This document shows, piece by piece, positions 15,949 through 23,472 of a stretch of DNA of 33,457 bases. The translations under genes and the position numbers were made by a program. Each line of letters opens with the position of its first letter. Position 1 is the stretch's first letter. Source of the DNA: Chitinophagaceae bacterium (GTDB lineage: Bacteria; Bacteroidota; Bacteroidia; Chitinophagales; Chitinophagaceae); NCBI GenBank assembly GCA_021323155.1, contig JAJTCI010000001.1, positions 1 to 33,457 of the forward strand. Reading direction: 5' to 3'. Under the pieces are notes generated by a model that was not told the origin of the DNA, did not search any database, and saw only the letters and a list, made by a program, of their open reading frames with translations.

Positions 15949-16485
15949 ATGCTTTCAGTGAGACCACTGCAACATGCGGACATTCCTTTGTTCCTGGATT
16001 ATTGGTTCAATTCGGATCCTGAATTCCTGGCAGGAATGGGACTGGATGTCGCTAAGCTGCCCGCCCAAGAACAATTCGCCGGGATGCTGGAGCAACTATT
16101 AGCGACACCTGTAGAGCAGCGGATGAGTTATTGCATCGTATGGTTGGAGGATGGCCAGCCGATTGGCCACTCCAATACTAACCCGACTACATTTGGCGAG
16201 GAAGCAAAAATGCATCTGCACATTTGGAATGCCGGGCGGAGAAAACAGGGAATGGGAACGAAACTGCTGAAGCTGACGTTGCCTTATTTCTTTAAAGAAC
16301 TTCAACTCAAGACACTCTGGTGTGAACCCTATGCGCTAAATCCTGCACCGAATAAGACACTGGAGAAGGCGGGATTCGAGTTCATGAAGGAATACGTTAC
16401 TACGCCCGGCGTCTTTAATTTCGAACAGCCCGTGAAGCAGTGGCGCATGACAGCGGAGCGTTTCCGCGAGCTCGATAATTCTTAA
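15949..16485 (+). CDS. GNAT family N-acetyltransferase
   Basis: 178 residues of the Gcn5-related acetyltransferase fold: N-terminal MLSVRPLQHADIPLFLDYW, central strand SYCIVWLEDGQPIGHSNTNP, acetyl-CoA binding loop WNAGRRKQGMGTKLLKLTLPYF (R-R-K-Q-G-M-G corresponds to the Q/R-x-x-G-x-G/A motif) and a C-terminal NPAPNKTLEKAGFEF that is the usual N-x-x-x-x-x-x-x-G-F end of the fold. The acceptor is unknown; overall resemblance is to RimJ-like enzymes acting on small molecules or N-termini. The gene starts 45 bp after puuD on the same strand and 16 bp before the next gene, so could ride on the puuD transcript, but no metabolic link to urate is evident. Confidence 0.85.
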   Translation: MLSVRPLQHADIPLFLDYWFNSDPEFLAGMGLDVAKLPAQEQFAGMLEQLLATPVEQRMSYCIVWLEDGQPIGHSNTNPTTFGEEAKMHLHIWNAGRRKQGMGTKLLKLTLPYFFKELQLKTLWCEPYALNPAPNKTLEKAGFEFMKEYVTTPGVFNFEQPVKQWRMTAERFRELDNS

Positions 16486-16501
16486 TACTTTACCTTGCTG
16501 T

Positions 16502-17320
16502 ATGCCCACGGCGCCGCCTATTAATGTAAATGGGTTGTTCCCCATTCTCGATAATGAACTGACCCGGCTGTTATCTTCCCTAACGGAAGAAGAATGGCAT
16601 AGGCCCACCATTGCCCGGTTATGGAACGTAAAAGACGTCGCCGCCCATTTGCTCGACGGAAACGTTCGGGTGCTCAGTATGTCGCGCGACAAGTACTTTG
16701 GTATGAACCCGGGCGACAAACCATTACTTGATTTTCTCAACGACATCAATGCCGACTGGGTGAAAGCGATGAAGCGCATGAGCCCTGCTGTGTTGTTGTG
16801 GTTACTGGAACTTACTTCCAGGCCGGTAAGTGATCATTTCACCTCGTTGGATCCTTATGGGAAGGCGATCTTCCCGGTGGCATGGGCGGGCGAAGCAGAA
16901 TCGCTTAACTGGATGCATATCGCGAGGGAATACACCGAGCGTTTCATTCACCAGCAACAGATCCGCCACGCGGTGGATAAACCGGGCATAGTCACGAAAG
17001 AATTGTTTTACCCGTTCATTGATACATTCATGCAGGCTTTGCCCTATACATATCGTGATATACAAGCTGAAGAGGGAACCGTAGTAAAAGTCTCGGTGAC
17101 TACGGAAGCAGGCGGAGACTGGTATATCTCGAGGGAAAGGGACCGATGGAAACTAGCGGGTGCCGCTAATGCCGATGCCGCGCTGACTATCGATCCGGAT
17201 ACAGCTTGGCAATTGTTCTCTAAAGGCATCACACCTGCGGCAGCAAAGAAACGCGTAAAGATTGAAGGAGATGTTTCCCTTGCGGAAGTCGGGCTCACCA
17301 TGGTGAGTGTTATGGCTTAG
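16502..17320 (+). CDS. MDMPI / DinB-fold protein (maleylpyruvate isomerase N-terminal-like) with SCP2-like tail
   Basis: 272 residues. The N-terminal part resembles the mycothiol-maleylpyruvate isomerase / DinB-like four-helix metal-binding fold: LTEEEWHRPTIARLWNVKDVAAHLLDGN with its conserved His in D-V-A-A-H-L-L-D, and a second His-bearing helix EYTERFIHQQQIRHAV. The C-terminal ~80 residues (VSVTTEAGGDWYI, then ALTIDPDTAWQLFSKG and KIEGDVSLAEVGL) look like a sterol-carrier-like lipid-binding tail usually fused to this domain. Bacteroidota do not make mycothiol, so the thiol cofactor, if any, differs (bacillithiol is possible). Function unproven. It follows the GNAT gene by 16 bp and probably shares its mRNA. 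Confidence 0.75.
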   Translation: MPTAPPINVNGLFPILDNELTRLLSSLTEEEWHRPTIARLWNVKDVAAHLLDGNVRVLSMSRDKYFGMNPGDKPLLDFLNDINADWVKAMKRMSPAVLLWLLELTSRPVSDHFTSLDPYGKAIFPVAWAGEAESLNWMHIAREYTERFIHQQQIRHAVDKPGIVTKELFYPFIDTFMQALPYTYRDIQAEEGTVVKVSVTTEAGGDWYISRERDRWKLAGAANADAALTIDPDTAWQLFSKGITPAAAKKRVKIEGDVSLAEVGLTMVSVMA

Positions 17321-17378
17321 TTTGATAAACCAGTATTACGCGAAGGCCAGTCCGCAAGAAAAGCACCTTTGATCGTTA

Positions 17379-17885
17379 TTAAGGGTTGATGTCCCCCTCG
17401 ATACCGCTATCCATCTCCTTGCCGGTTACCGCACCTGCGACGATCGATATCAAAGAAACCAGTTTATTGCTCTTGGTGTCCCAGTAATACGACTCTGCAG
17501 GTCTTACACGGATAATAGTGAGTTCCGGATCGTCCACTCCTTCGTTGAACCAGGTCTTGGCAAAAAAGCTCCACAGCTCCGCGGCTTTGTTACGGTCCCG
17601 TGTTACGTCAGCGTGACCATATACAGACAGGAACTCACTGCTGCCAGGCTTAGCATACAGCAACTGTACCTGGTCGTCTTGTTTTAATTCCAGGTTCTTA
17701 TTGCTGTCTGCCCGGCTAAAGAACCAGATATTGCCTTCGTCATCTACATCCCGGGTGCTCATCGGCCGGGTGGAGAAGGGGGCCTCGCCGAGGTTCGTGC
17801 AGAACATACAGAAATCGATCTCTTTCGCAAGGCTTCTTAACTTCTCGATGCCTTCCTTGCCGCTTAGATTCTTCATATCAGACAT
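17379..17885 (-). CDS. Pyridoxamine 5'-phosphate oxidase-like (general stress protein 26 type) flavoprotein
   Basis: 168 residues from the ATG at 17885 (a TTG at 17912 would add nine). The split-barrel FMN-binding fold shows in FCMFCTNLGEAPFSTRPMSTRDVDDEGNIWFFSRADSN, then QVQLLYAKPGSSEFLSVYGHADVTRD, then an AELWSFFAKTWFNEGVDDPELTIIRVRPAESYYWDT segment typical of the general-stress-protein 26 subgroup. These bind flavins or related cofactors; physiological substrates are mostly unknown and stress induction is common in relatives. It ends 58 bp from the convergent upstream gene and its start faces the GNAT gene at 17989. Confidence 0.85.
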   Translation of the reverse strand: MSDMKNLSGKEGIEKLRSLAKEIDFCMFCTNLGEAPFSTRPMSTRDVDDEGNIWFFSRADSNKNLELKQDDQVQLLYAKPGSSEFLSVYGHADVTRDRNKAAELWSFFAKTWFNEGVDDPELTIIRVRPAESYYWDTKSNKLVSLISIVAGAVTGKEMDSGIEGDINP

Positions 17886-17988
17886 ATTCAGACTTTGCAG
17901 CAGGGCAACCAAAAAGGTGCCACGGTGATGACTGCTATCAAAAACCGTGTTGCGGGTGAATTTGACTAAATTCGTTCATCTTCAGCGT

Positions 17989-18438
17989 ATGAAAATTATC
18001 CGCACCCACAGCAGCGATCCCGCGTTCCTTGGATTGGTTGCGGAACTTGACAACGATCTGAGGAGCCGTTACAAAGAACGCCAGGCTGTATACGATCCGT
18101 ACAATCAAGTGCCTAACCTCTCAACCGTGGTGGTGGCTTATGAAGGAGATACAGCAGTCGGTTGTGGTTGTTTTAAACCGTATGATGATGACTCGGTTGA
18201 AATAAAGCGGATGTTCGTAGCCCCGGCAAGTCGGGGAACAGGTGTTGCTCCTGTTATACTCAGCGAGCTGGAACAGTGGGCAAGGGAACTCGGTTATCGC
18301 AAAGCAGTGCTGGAAACAGGAACACTTCAGCACGAAGCGATCCGGTTTTACCAGCGTGAAGGATTTTCAGTCACGGAAAACTACGGGCAGTACATCGGGA
18401 TGGAAACGAGTATTTGCATGAACAAGAAATTAATTTAA
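17989..18438 (+). CDS. GNAT family N-acetyltransferase, 149 aa
   Basis: ATG 17989 chosen over a GTG at 17947. The compact GNAT fold is clear: VVVAYEGDTAVGCGCFKPYDDDSVEIKRMFVAPASRGTGVAPVILSELEQWARELGY with the acetyl-CoA loop R-G-T-G-V-A, then KAVLETGTLQHEAIRFYQREGF, the terminal strand-turn-helix. The order and the ELG-x-x-x-x-LETG segment resemble the PhnO/YesJ-like group acting on small amines. Acceptor unknown. It is followed after 2 bp by another GNAT gene, making a two-gene unit of diverged acetyltransferases (the two proteins share only fold-level similarity by eye). Confidence 0.9.
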   Translation: MKIIRTHSSDPAFLGLVAELDNDLRSRYKERQAVYDPYNQVPNLSTVVVAYEGDTAVGCGCFKPYDDDSVEIKRMFVAPASRGTGVAPVILSELEQWARELGYRKAVLETGTLQHEAIRFYQREGFSVTENYGQYIGMETSICMNKKLI

Positions 18439-18440
18439 CT

Positions 18441-18986
18441 ATGGATCTATACCGCTTCAATTCAATACCTACACTGGAAACAGAACGTACCCTTCTCCGC
18501 CAGCTGTATTCTTCCGACGCCCAGGAGATATTCATGCTGCGTTCAAACACGGCAGTGAACGAGCATATCGACCGTGAGCCGGCTACCACGATCGAAGACG
18601 GTTTTGGCTTTATCAAAAAGATCAAGATTCTCACCGATAAGAACGAATCCTTCTATTGGGCCATTACCCTGAAAGGCGTGCCCGCGCTGGCAGGCGCCGT
18701 TACGCTTTGGAATTTTGACGCGGCGAAAGACAAGGCCGAAATAGGCTATGAATTATTGCCGGAGCACCACGGCAAAGGCATTATGGAGGAAGTGATGAAG
18801 CGCGTGCTGGACTTTGCCTTCAATTCCGTAAAGATCGGGAAGCTGGAAGCCTGGGTGAAACCGTCCAATGAGCGGTCGATCCACTTGCTGGATAAATTAG
18901 GGTTCAAGCGTGACACCGAAGCAGAGGCCAGCAAGCCCGCCGAAGCAAAGGAGATCATCTATTCGCTGTCACGCTCCCAGCCCTAG
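18441..18986 (+). CDS. GNAT family N-acetyltransferase, RimJ/RimL-like
   Basis: 181 residues from the ATG at 18441, which begins 2 bp after the previous stop. TLETERTLLRQLYSSDAQEIFMLRSN is the usual N-terminus of ribosomal-protein-alanine-acetyltransferase-like proteins. Then come PALAGAVTLWNFDAAKDKAEIGYELLPEHHGKGIMEEVMKRVLDFAF (acetyl-CoA loop H-H-G-K-G-I-M) and EAWVKPSNERSIHLLDKLGF. Real target may be a protein N-terminus, an antibiotic or a small amine; sequence does not decide. Its stop overlaps by 4 bp the convergent stop of the DUF1624 gene. Confidence 0.9.
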   Translation: MDLYRFNSIPTLETERTLLRQLYSSDAQEIFMLRSNTAVNEHIDREPATTIEDGFGFIKKIKILTDKNESFYWAITLKGVPALAGAVTLWNFDAAKDKAEIGYELLPEHHGKGIMEEVMKRVLDFAFNSVKIGKLEAWVKPSNERSIHLLDKLGFKRDTEAEASKPAEAKEIIYSLSRSQP

Positions 18987-20227
18987 AGATAGCTGAGCCA
19001 CCAATGTTTGTGGCTGCGTTTGTACCGGTCATACCACCGGCAAATGAAGTATAAGATCAATACAAGCCCGATCCACACCAGGTAAGTTGTCGCCAGGCTG
19101 TAACCAAAACCCCGGAGTCTCGGTTCAAAGCTCACCCAGTTGGTGAGCACCATATGACTCCAGTCGTATCCCGCCGTTACTTCAGCGGCAAGCATCGCTG
19201 CAAGATGTATCAGGTAAATGTGAACGAGGTAATAGAACATCGGCACCCGGCCGATCACCTGCACCTGGTTGCTCAGCCAGCCATTCACTTTTTCGGTTAG
19301 CGCAAGGAAAATGAGTGCTGGTCCCAGTGTCACCAACAGGTATAATAGGGATGGCGGGTATTTATTCAGGTTTAAGAATGACAGTACGGTGAACGTCTCG
19401 CCTCGTGATTGTCCGCTCCACAGGAAGGGATCGCCATACCAGTTGGTGAAGCGCAATGCGATAAATAAAAGCGTGGCGGCAATGCCATACCACAACAATT
19501 GTCTCCTTCTTTTTTGGGGGCTGTAAGTCGTTTCGTAAAATGTGCCAAGACAATAACCCAGCGACATGACTCCGACCCACGGTATCAACGGATATAAGGC
19601 GAACCATGCGATGTCTTTAAAAAAGAATGGTTTAGCCTCGTGCAGGATCGCCCATATATATTGTCGGAATCCATTGTTAAAGTGAATACTGTCAAGCAGG
19701 TTGTGACCGAATATCAGCATCAGGCTGAAAGCAAGAGTAATGGCTTTCGGCAGGTGGATCAATCCGGCAAGGCCGATCATGCTGCAACCAAGTGCCCAGA
19801 TCACGAGTGTGCCCGTGTTGGCGTAACTAAAATCGAAGAACCATCCGAAGTTGACGATGGTCAGTTCCAGGAAGATGAGCCAGAGGCCACGCGTAAATAA
19901 AAACCTTGTCAGCGCCTTCTTTCCTTTGCGCTTGCCAACGATGTAAGCCGAGGTTCCACTCAGCAACATGAACACCGGTGCACAGAAATGCGTAATGAAG
20001 CGGGTGAAGAAGAGCGGCACATTGGTCTGCGTAAGATCGGTCGGGTCAAAAACAAAAGCGCCGGCGTGGAAATAGTCACGTACGTGGTCGAGGGCCATGA
20101 CGATCATCACCAGCCCGCGAAGGAAGTCGATCGATGTTACTCTCGTATTACCGGTTGCGATATGTAGGGGTGTCAGATCGGGTTTGCTGCGAAACCTGAA
20201 TAGTCTGCGGGTGCCGGTAAGTTCCAT
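18983..20227 (-). CDS. DUF1624 / heparan-alpha-glucosaminide N-acetyltransferase-like membrane protein
   Basis: 414 residues with about ten hydrophobic segments. The opening SIDFLRGLVMIVMALDHVRDYFH is the diagnostic motif of the DUF1624 / acyltransferase-3-related superfamily, with the conserved Asp-His pair (D-H-V-R-D) thought to face the active site in relatives. Later blocks include FFTRFITHFCAPVFMLLSGTSAYIVGKRKG and VPMFYYLVHIYLIHLAAMLA. Members transfer acetyl groups across membranes onto sugars in some organisms, but bacterial substrates are mostly unknown. The N-terminal 25 residues are positively charged and cytoplasmic. It stands alone and converges on the GNAT pair. Confidence 0.85.
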   Translation of the reverse strand: MELTGTRRLFRFRSKPDLTPLHIATGNTRVTSIDFLRGLVMIVMALDHVRDYFHAGAFVFDPTDLTQTNVPLFFTRFITHFCAPVFMLLSGTSAYIVGKRKGKKALTRFLFTRGLWLIFLELTIVNFGWFFDFSYANTGTLVIWALGCSMIGLAGLIHLPKAITLAFSLMLIFGHNLLDSIHFNNGFRQYIWAILHEAKPFFFKDIAWFALYPLIPWVGVMSLGYCLGTFYETTYSPQKRRRQLLWYGIAATLLFIALRFTNWYGDPFLWSGQSRGETFTVLSFLNLNKYPPSLLYLLVTLGPALIFLALTEKVNGWLSNQVQVIGRVPMFYYLVHIYLIHLAAMLAAEVTAGYDWSHMVLTNWVSFEPRLRGFGYSLATTYLVWIGLVLILYFICRWYDRYKRSHKHWWLSYL

Positions 20228-20432
20228 GTACGCTTTTGTTATTAAATTATGTGGAGGCGTCAGAGAGATGTTCCTGGCTGTGGATCTTTGGGACAGGCTG
20301 CTGTTGTGCCAGTGAAGTAAAGGAGTTTTTTGCAGAATCTGAAGTGATTAAACCGGGATTAGCTGGGGTGACGAGGCCGTAACGCTATCGGCTGACGCCG
20401 GAACGGGTTGATTATCAAGAGAGGCAACTACC
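20228..20432. other. Non-coding interval upstream of the DUF1624 gene
   Basis: This is the first part of the 480-bp gap between the DUF1624 and psuK genes. No plausible coding frame, repeat or strong hairpin was found in it. A minus-strand TAATTTAA close to 20240 could serve as the -7 box of the DUF1624 gene. The rest of the gap (20433-20708) holds the 27-codon gene and two promoters listed separately. Confidence 0.4.
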
Positions 20433-20516
20433 CTAACTGAACATGACGATGGCAAAAAGCACCAGCGTCAGCAGGTAGAAGACCACTTGTTCGGATCTTG
20501 CAGTGATGTTTTCCAT
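20433..20516 (-). CDS. Putative 27-aa single-pass membrane peptide
   Basis: The minus-strand ATG at 20516 opens 27 codons: MENITARSEQVVFYLLTLVL followed by FAIVMFS, then TAG. A short hydrophilic N-terminus leads into a ~17-residue apolar helix that reaches the C-terminus, the layout of a small single-pass membrane peptide. A good Bacteroidota promoter lies 12 bp upstream (see separate entry), which raises confidence that it is expressed. No homolog is known to me. It sits alone between two unrelated genes. Confidence 0.5.
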   Translation of the reverse strand: MENITARSEQVVFYLLTLVLFAIVMFS

Positions 20517-20528
20517 TGTAAGGATATT

Positions 20529-20557
20529 CAAGGTTAACGTACACTTAGCCAAAACAA
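20529..20557 (-). promoter_or_regulatory. Promoter for the 27-aa peptide gene
   Basis: On the minus strand TTG (20557-20555) is followed after 18 bp by TAACCTTG (20536-20529), one mismatch to TAnnTTTG. The box ends 12 bp before the ATG at 20516. Confidence 0.45.
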
Positions 20558-20695
20558 TTTACGAACCAAAACGTATTCAAATACCTGATTAGTATCAGTG
20601 GCAACAACCTGTGGAAAAAAGGAACCGACCCGGCTTATTGAAAACCCGATCGCAGCAGCATTGGCCTAAAAATAAAAATGCTGGCGCCGGCAACT

Positions 20696-20703
20696 TAGTT
20701 TTG
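20696..20703 (+). promoter_or_regulatory. -7 box for psuK (TAGTTTTG)
   Basis: TAGTTTTG is a perfect match to TAnnTTTG and lies 5 bp before the psuK ATG. No TTG is seen at the normal 18-23 bp distance upstream; the nearest is 32 bp away, so the -33 element is weak or an activator is needed. Confidence 0.45.
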
Positions 20704-20708
20704 CAGCC

Positions 20709-21641
20709 ATGTCGAAACCTGTAATCTGCATCGGGGCGGCGTTGGTGGATGAGTTGTTCCATGCAACGGATAAGATCATACCGGCCTCTACCTCAGACGC
20801 TACCGTCACCAAAACCGCCGGGGGTGTTTCCAGGAACATCGCCCACCAGCTCGCTCTGCTCGGCGTGCCGGTGCAATTGATCAGCGTGTTTGGAAACGAC
20901 AGCGATGGAAACTGGCTGAAACAGGTGTCCACTTCTGCAGGGGTAAAGCTGGATGCTTCCCTTACAATCTCGGGGCTCACCGGTAAATACACCGGTATCC
21001 TGAATGTGGACGGATCGCTGTTCACGGCATTCCTCACCAACGCGGCCAATCACCTGGTCACCCCGGAACACCTGGAAAAGCATTCCGATCTGTTGCAGAC
21101 GGCGACGGTGTTAATGGCCGATGCCAACGTAAACGTAGATACAATGGAATGGTTGCTTCGCTTCAGTAAAAGCACCGGCATTCCTTTCATCATCGAACCC
21201 GTTTCTGTGCCGCCGGCAAGCAAGCTGGCCGCCGTGAACCTGGATGGCCTGTATCTCATCACACCAAATGAAGACGAGTTGCCCGTGATCTGCCGCGAAC
21301 CGTTATCGTCCGCAAGGAAGCACGTGGACGAGTTACTGGAAAGGGGCGTTCAGAATATCTGGCTGCACAATGGGATCCACGGGTCTACCATAGTAAGTAA
21401 GGAAAAGACGATCTCACTGCATGCCTCGCTGGTTGATGTGCTGGATTGCACTGGCGCCGGCGACGGATCACTGTCAGGCTTCCTGCTTGGAAAGCACCTG
21501 GGAAAAGAAGACATGGACTGCCTGAAGATCGCACATACGCTGGCATCAGAGATATTACAGGTCAATGGAGCGATCGCCACCCATCTTACGCAGGAAAAAC
21601 TAATGGCCCTTGTACCTAAATATTTCCCCGCTAATGAATGA
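20709..21641 (+). CDS. psuK: Pseudouridine kinase (PfkB family)
   Basis: 310 residues of the PfkB/ribokinase family: VICIGAALVDELFHA at the N-terminus, TKTAGGVSRNIAHQLALLG (the G-G-V-x-R-N substrate motif), TPNEDELPVICRE, and the C-terminal DCTGAGDGSLSGFLLG (246-261), where D252 is the catalytic base and the GAGD loop forms the anion hole. The family alone would allow other sugars, but the immediate overlap with psuG identifies it as the kinase making pseudouridine 5'-phosphate from pseudouridine released by RNA turnover or taken up. Cytoplasmic. It overlaps psuG by 8 bp, so translation is coupled. Confidence 0.9.
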   Translation: MSKPVICIGAALVDELFHATDKIIPASTSDATVTKTAGGVSRNIAHQLALLGVPVQLISVFGNDSDGNWLKQVSTSAGVKLDASLTISGLTGKYTGILNVDGSLFTAFLTNAANHLVTPEHLEKHSDLLQTATVLMADANVNVDTMEWLLRFSKSTGIPFIIEPVSVPPASKLAAVNLDGLYLITPNEDELPVICREPLSSARKHVDELLERGVQNIWLHNGIHGSTIVSKEKTISLHASLVDVLDCTGAGDGSLSGFLLGKHLGKEDMDCLKIAHTLASEILQVNGAIATHLTQEKLMALVPKYFPANE

Positions 21642-22542
21642 TCTGCTACAGGTGCTACCCGCGGTGCAGGAGGCGCTGTCGCGGGGTAGGCCGGTGGTGG
21701 CTTTAGAATCTACCATCATTTCGCATGGCATGCCTTACCCGCGCAATGTAGAAACAGCGCTGGCTGTTGAACAGGTGGTGCGTGAGGGTGGTGCAACACC
21801 GGCAACCATCGCCATACTAAACGGAAAGTGTTGCGTTGGGTTGGATGATGCGCAGCTGGATTTTTTTGGCCGTGGGCGCAATACCTGGAAGGTGAGCCTT
21901 CGGGATATGCCTTACGTGATAAGCAAGGGATTACCGGGAGCGACAACCGTGGCGGCGACGATGCGTATCGCTTCTATGGCCGGCATCCGTGTATTTGTCA
22001 CCGGCGGCATTGGTGGTGTCCATCGTGGCGCGGCCACTACAATGGATATTTCCGCTGACCTGACCGAGATGGCGCACACATCGGTGGCTGTTGTCTCCGC
22101 TGGCGTAAAATCAATTCTCGATATCGGCCTTACGTTAGAATACCTGGAAACGCAGGGGATACCGGTGGTGACGTTTGGACAGGACGCATTCCCGAGTTTC
22201 TATTCGGCTAAGAGTGGTTTTCCTTCACCGTTGCGTATGGATACGGTGGAAGAGATCGCTTCGCTGCTGCTGAGCAAGTGGAAACTAGGTCTGGATGGTT
22301 CGATACTCATCGCGAACCCGGTGCCTACGGCCCACGAGGTACCGGCGGATGAAATGGAAAAACACATTACGCAGGCACTTGCGGCGGCAAATGAAAAGAA
22401 CATTACCGGAAAGGAAGTCACACCCTTCCTGTTGAAATACCTCGCCGATCATACCGGCGGTGAAAGTCTCGAAGCCAATATCGCGTTGATCAAACACAAC
22501 GCAAAACTGGGTGCAGCGCTCGCTGTAGCCTTCTCGCGATAA
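21634..22542 (+). CDS. psuG: Pseudouridine-5'-phosphate glycosidase
   Basis: 303 residues from the ATG at 21634, inside the end of psuK. It cleaves the C-C glycosidic bond of pseudouridine 5'-phosphate to uracil and ribose 5-phosphate. Family blocks: VALESTIISHGMPYPRNVETA, WKVSLRDMPYVISKGLPGATTVAATM (with the conserved Lys proposed to form the imine), VFVTGGIGGVHRGAATTMDISADL, VVSAGVKSILDIGLTLEYLET and ILIANPVPTAHEVPADEM. Length and motif order match the characterised enzyme closely. With psuK it forms a complete two-step salvage route for pseudouridine. A weak hairpin with a U-run follows directly. Confidence 0.95.
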   Translation: MNDLLQVLPAVQEALSRGRPVVALESTIISHGMPYPRNVETALAVEQVVREGGATPATIAILNGKCCVGLDDAQLDFFGRGRNTWKVSLRDMPYVISKGLPGATTVAATMRIASMAGIRVFVTGGIGGVHRGAATTMDISADLTEMAHTSVAVVSAGVKSILDIGLTLEYLETQGIPVVTFGQDAFPSFYSAKSGFPSPLRMDTVEEIASLLLSKWKLGLDGSILIANPVPTAHEVPADEMEKHITQALAAANEKNITGKEVTPFLLKYLADHTGGESLEANIALIKHNAKLGAALAVAFSR

Positions 22543-22568
22543 CTGCCGCCAGCTCAGGCAGGTTTTTT
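22543..22568 (+). terminator. Weak intrinsic terminator after psuG
   Basis: CTGCC and GGCAG arms (22543-22547 and 22557-22561) around a 9-base loop are followed by GTTTTTT. The stem is only 5 bp, so partial read-through into the downstream small genes is likely. Confidence 0.4.
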
Positions 22569-22593
22569 GAAGCTGCAGGGGAAACAGGTTGTT

Positions 22594-22887
22594 ATGAATG
22601 ACATAAGCAATTTCCTGACGAATGAAGGATGGAGCGCGGGCCAGGAATTCGGCATCAGTATCCAGTACAAAGGAGACCATGAAGCAGTTTCGGTGACCGA
22701 GTTCATGGCGGCGGATAGTCGTTTGTTCGTTGCGGCGCTGAGCGACGACACCGAGGTGTTGCTCGTGCCCTTCAGCTTATTGCCAAAAGCGGGCGGCATG
22801 AACTGGCTGCCCGTTGACGTCGAGAACCTGGACCTTGCCGCGGTGATCGCAGGCGGTATTGCCAAATGCGAACGGTACAATGAGTGA
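22594..22887 (+). CDS. Small hypothetical protein, 97 aa
   Basis: Start ATG 22594 is preferred over an upstream TTG at 22567. The protein is soluble and acidic: ISNFLTNEGWSAGQEFGISIQY, then VTEFMAADSRLFVAALSDDTEVLLVPFSLLP and a C-terminal ENLDLAAVIAGGIAKCERYNE. Alternating apolar strands and one helix suggest a small alpha/beta domain. No family recognised. It overlaps the next gene by 8 bp (ATGAGTGA), so the pair is translationally coupled, and lies 51 bp after psuG past a weak terminator. Confidence 0.6.
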   Translation: MNDISNFLTNEGWSAGQEFGISIQYKGDHEAVSVTEFMAADSRLFVAALSDDTEVLLVPFSLLPKAGGMNWLPVDVENLDLAAVIAGGIAKCERYNE

Positions 22888-23059
22888 TTATGTTTACCAC
22901 GGCGACCGGAACACGGATCCCTTGCTAAAGCAACAACGTTGTTCCGCGGTACGCAACGCAGGAGGCAAATGCATCCGTGGCAAGAATGGAAATATGCTGG
23001 TCCGCTTCGGGGCCCGGCCCGTAGTGGTAGTAGCAAGACTGCTGCGAAAGATCCGCTGA
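22880..23059 (+). CDS. Small conserved hypothetical protein, 59 aa
   Basis: Start ATG 22880 overlaps the previous stop. Sequence features: MSDYVYHGDRNTDPLLKQQR, a cysteine pair separated by 11 residues (C21 and C33: CSAVRNAGGKC), IRGKNGNMLVRFGARPVVVVARLLRKIR, strongly basic at the C-terminus. My recollection is that short proteins of the pattern YHGDR-x-TDP-x-L and GKCIRG-x-NGNMLV occur widely in Bacteroidota with no assigned role; this cannot be confirmed here. The basic tail would suit RNA, DNA or membrane-surface binding (inference). Confidence 0.65.
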   Translation: MSDYVYHGDRNTDPLLKQQRCSAVRNAGGKCIRGKNGNMLVRFGARPVVVVARLLRKIR

Positions 23060-23066
23060 TAACCTG

Positions 23067-23180
23067 CTAGATATTGTTGTCGAAAAATCTCCGGTATATC
23101 CTCTTTTGCCTGTAACTGTACACCAGGTAGATCAGCATAATGAAGCCGAGGAGGCCCATGAAGAAAAGGTACGTATTCAT
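23067..23180 (-). CDS. Putative 37-aa single-pass membrane protein
   Basis: ATG 23180 gives MNTYLFFMGLLGFIMLIYLV followed by YSYRQKRIYRRFFDNNI: one apolar helix of about 18 residues, then an Arg/Lys-rich cytoplasmic tail by the positive-inside rule. Further upstream in-frame starts up to 23303 exist, but the added sequence has no protein-like character. The gene converges on the small gene ending at 23059 with only 7 bp between stops. No family known; the shape resembles small subunits or regulators of membrane complexes. Confidence 0.45.
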   Translation of the reverse strand: MNTYLFFMGLLGFIMLIYLVYSYRQKRIYRRFFDNNI

Positions 23181-23422
23181 CGCACTAGTTTTAAGGTCCG
23201 GAAAAAAGTTCGTGGTTATTCTTAGGTATGGGCTCCGAGGAGATTGAGTATGCAGGATACGATGAAAAAACGAAATGTGCAAGGCGGGTCGATTAAAATT
23301 CATTTAAGTGGACCGGACTTGCAGGATTCTACAGGCAACCGTGGGGAAACGCGCATATTAATGCAATTGTGGACCTGCGGACATTCCCGTTTTATTCGAC
23401 GATCTCATCCGGGATGAGGCAC

Positions 23423-23451
23423 AAAAAAAACCGCCGGCACGAAGCCGGCAG
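23423..23451 (-). terminator. Intrinsic terminator of the DUF3494-OmpA unit
   Basis: Read on the minus strand, GCCGGC-TTCGT-GCCGGC forms a 6-bp all-GC stem, extended by one pair past a mismatch, and is followed by a run of eight U. It lies 22 bp after the OmpA stop. The remaining gap up to 23181 shows no gene; a CTCATCC-G-GGATGAG palindrome sits at 23404-23418. Confidence 0.8.
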
Positions 23452-23472
23452 TTTGCAGATGCACATGTTTAA

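Noticed and set aside
20609-20617. TGTGGAAAA, one mismatch from a DnaA box
   Set aside because: Single isolated site, no cluster, no AT-rich unwinding region and no replication gene nearby.
23191-23330. GTCCGG and CCGGAC arms about 100 bp apart
   Set aside because: Only 6 bp and far apart; expected by chance in GC-moderate DNA.
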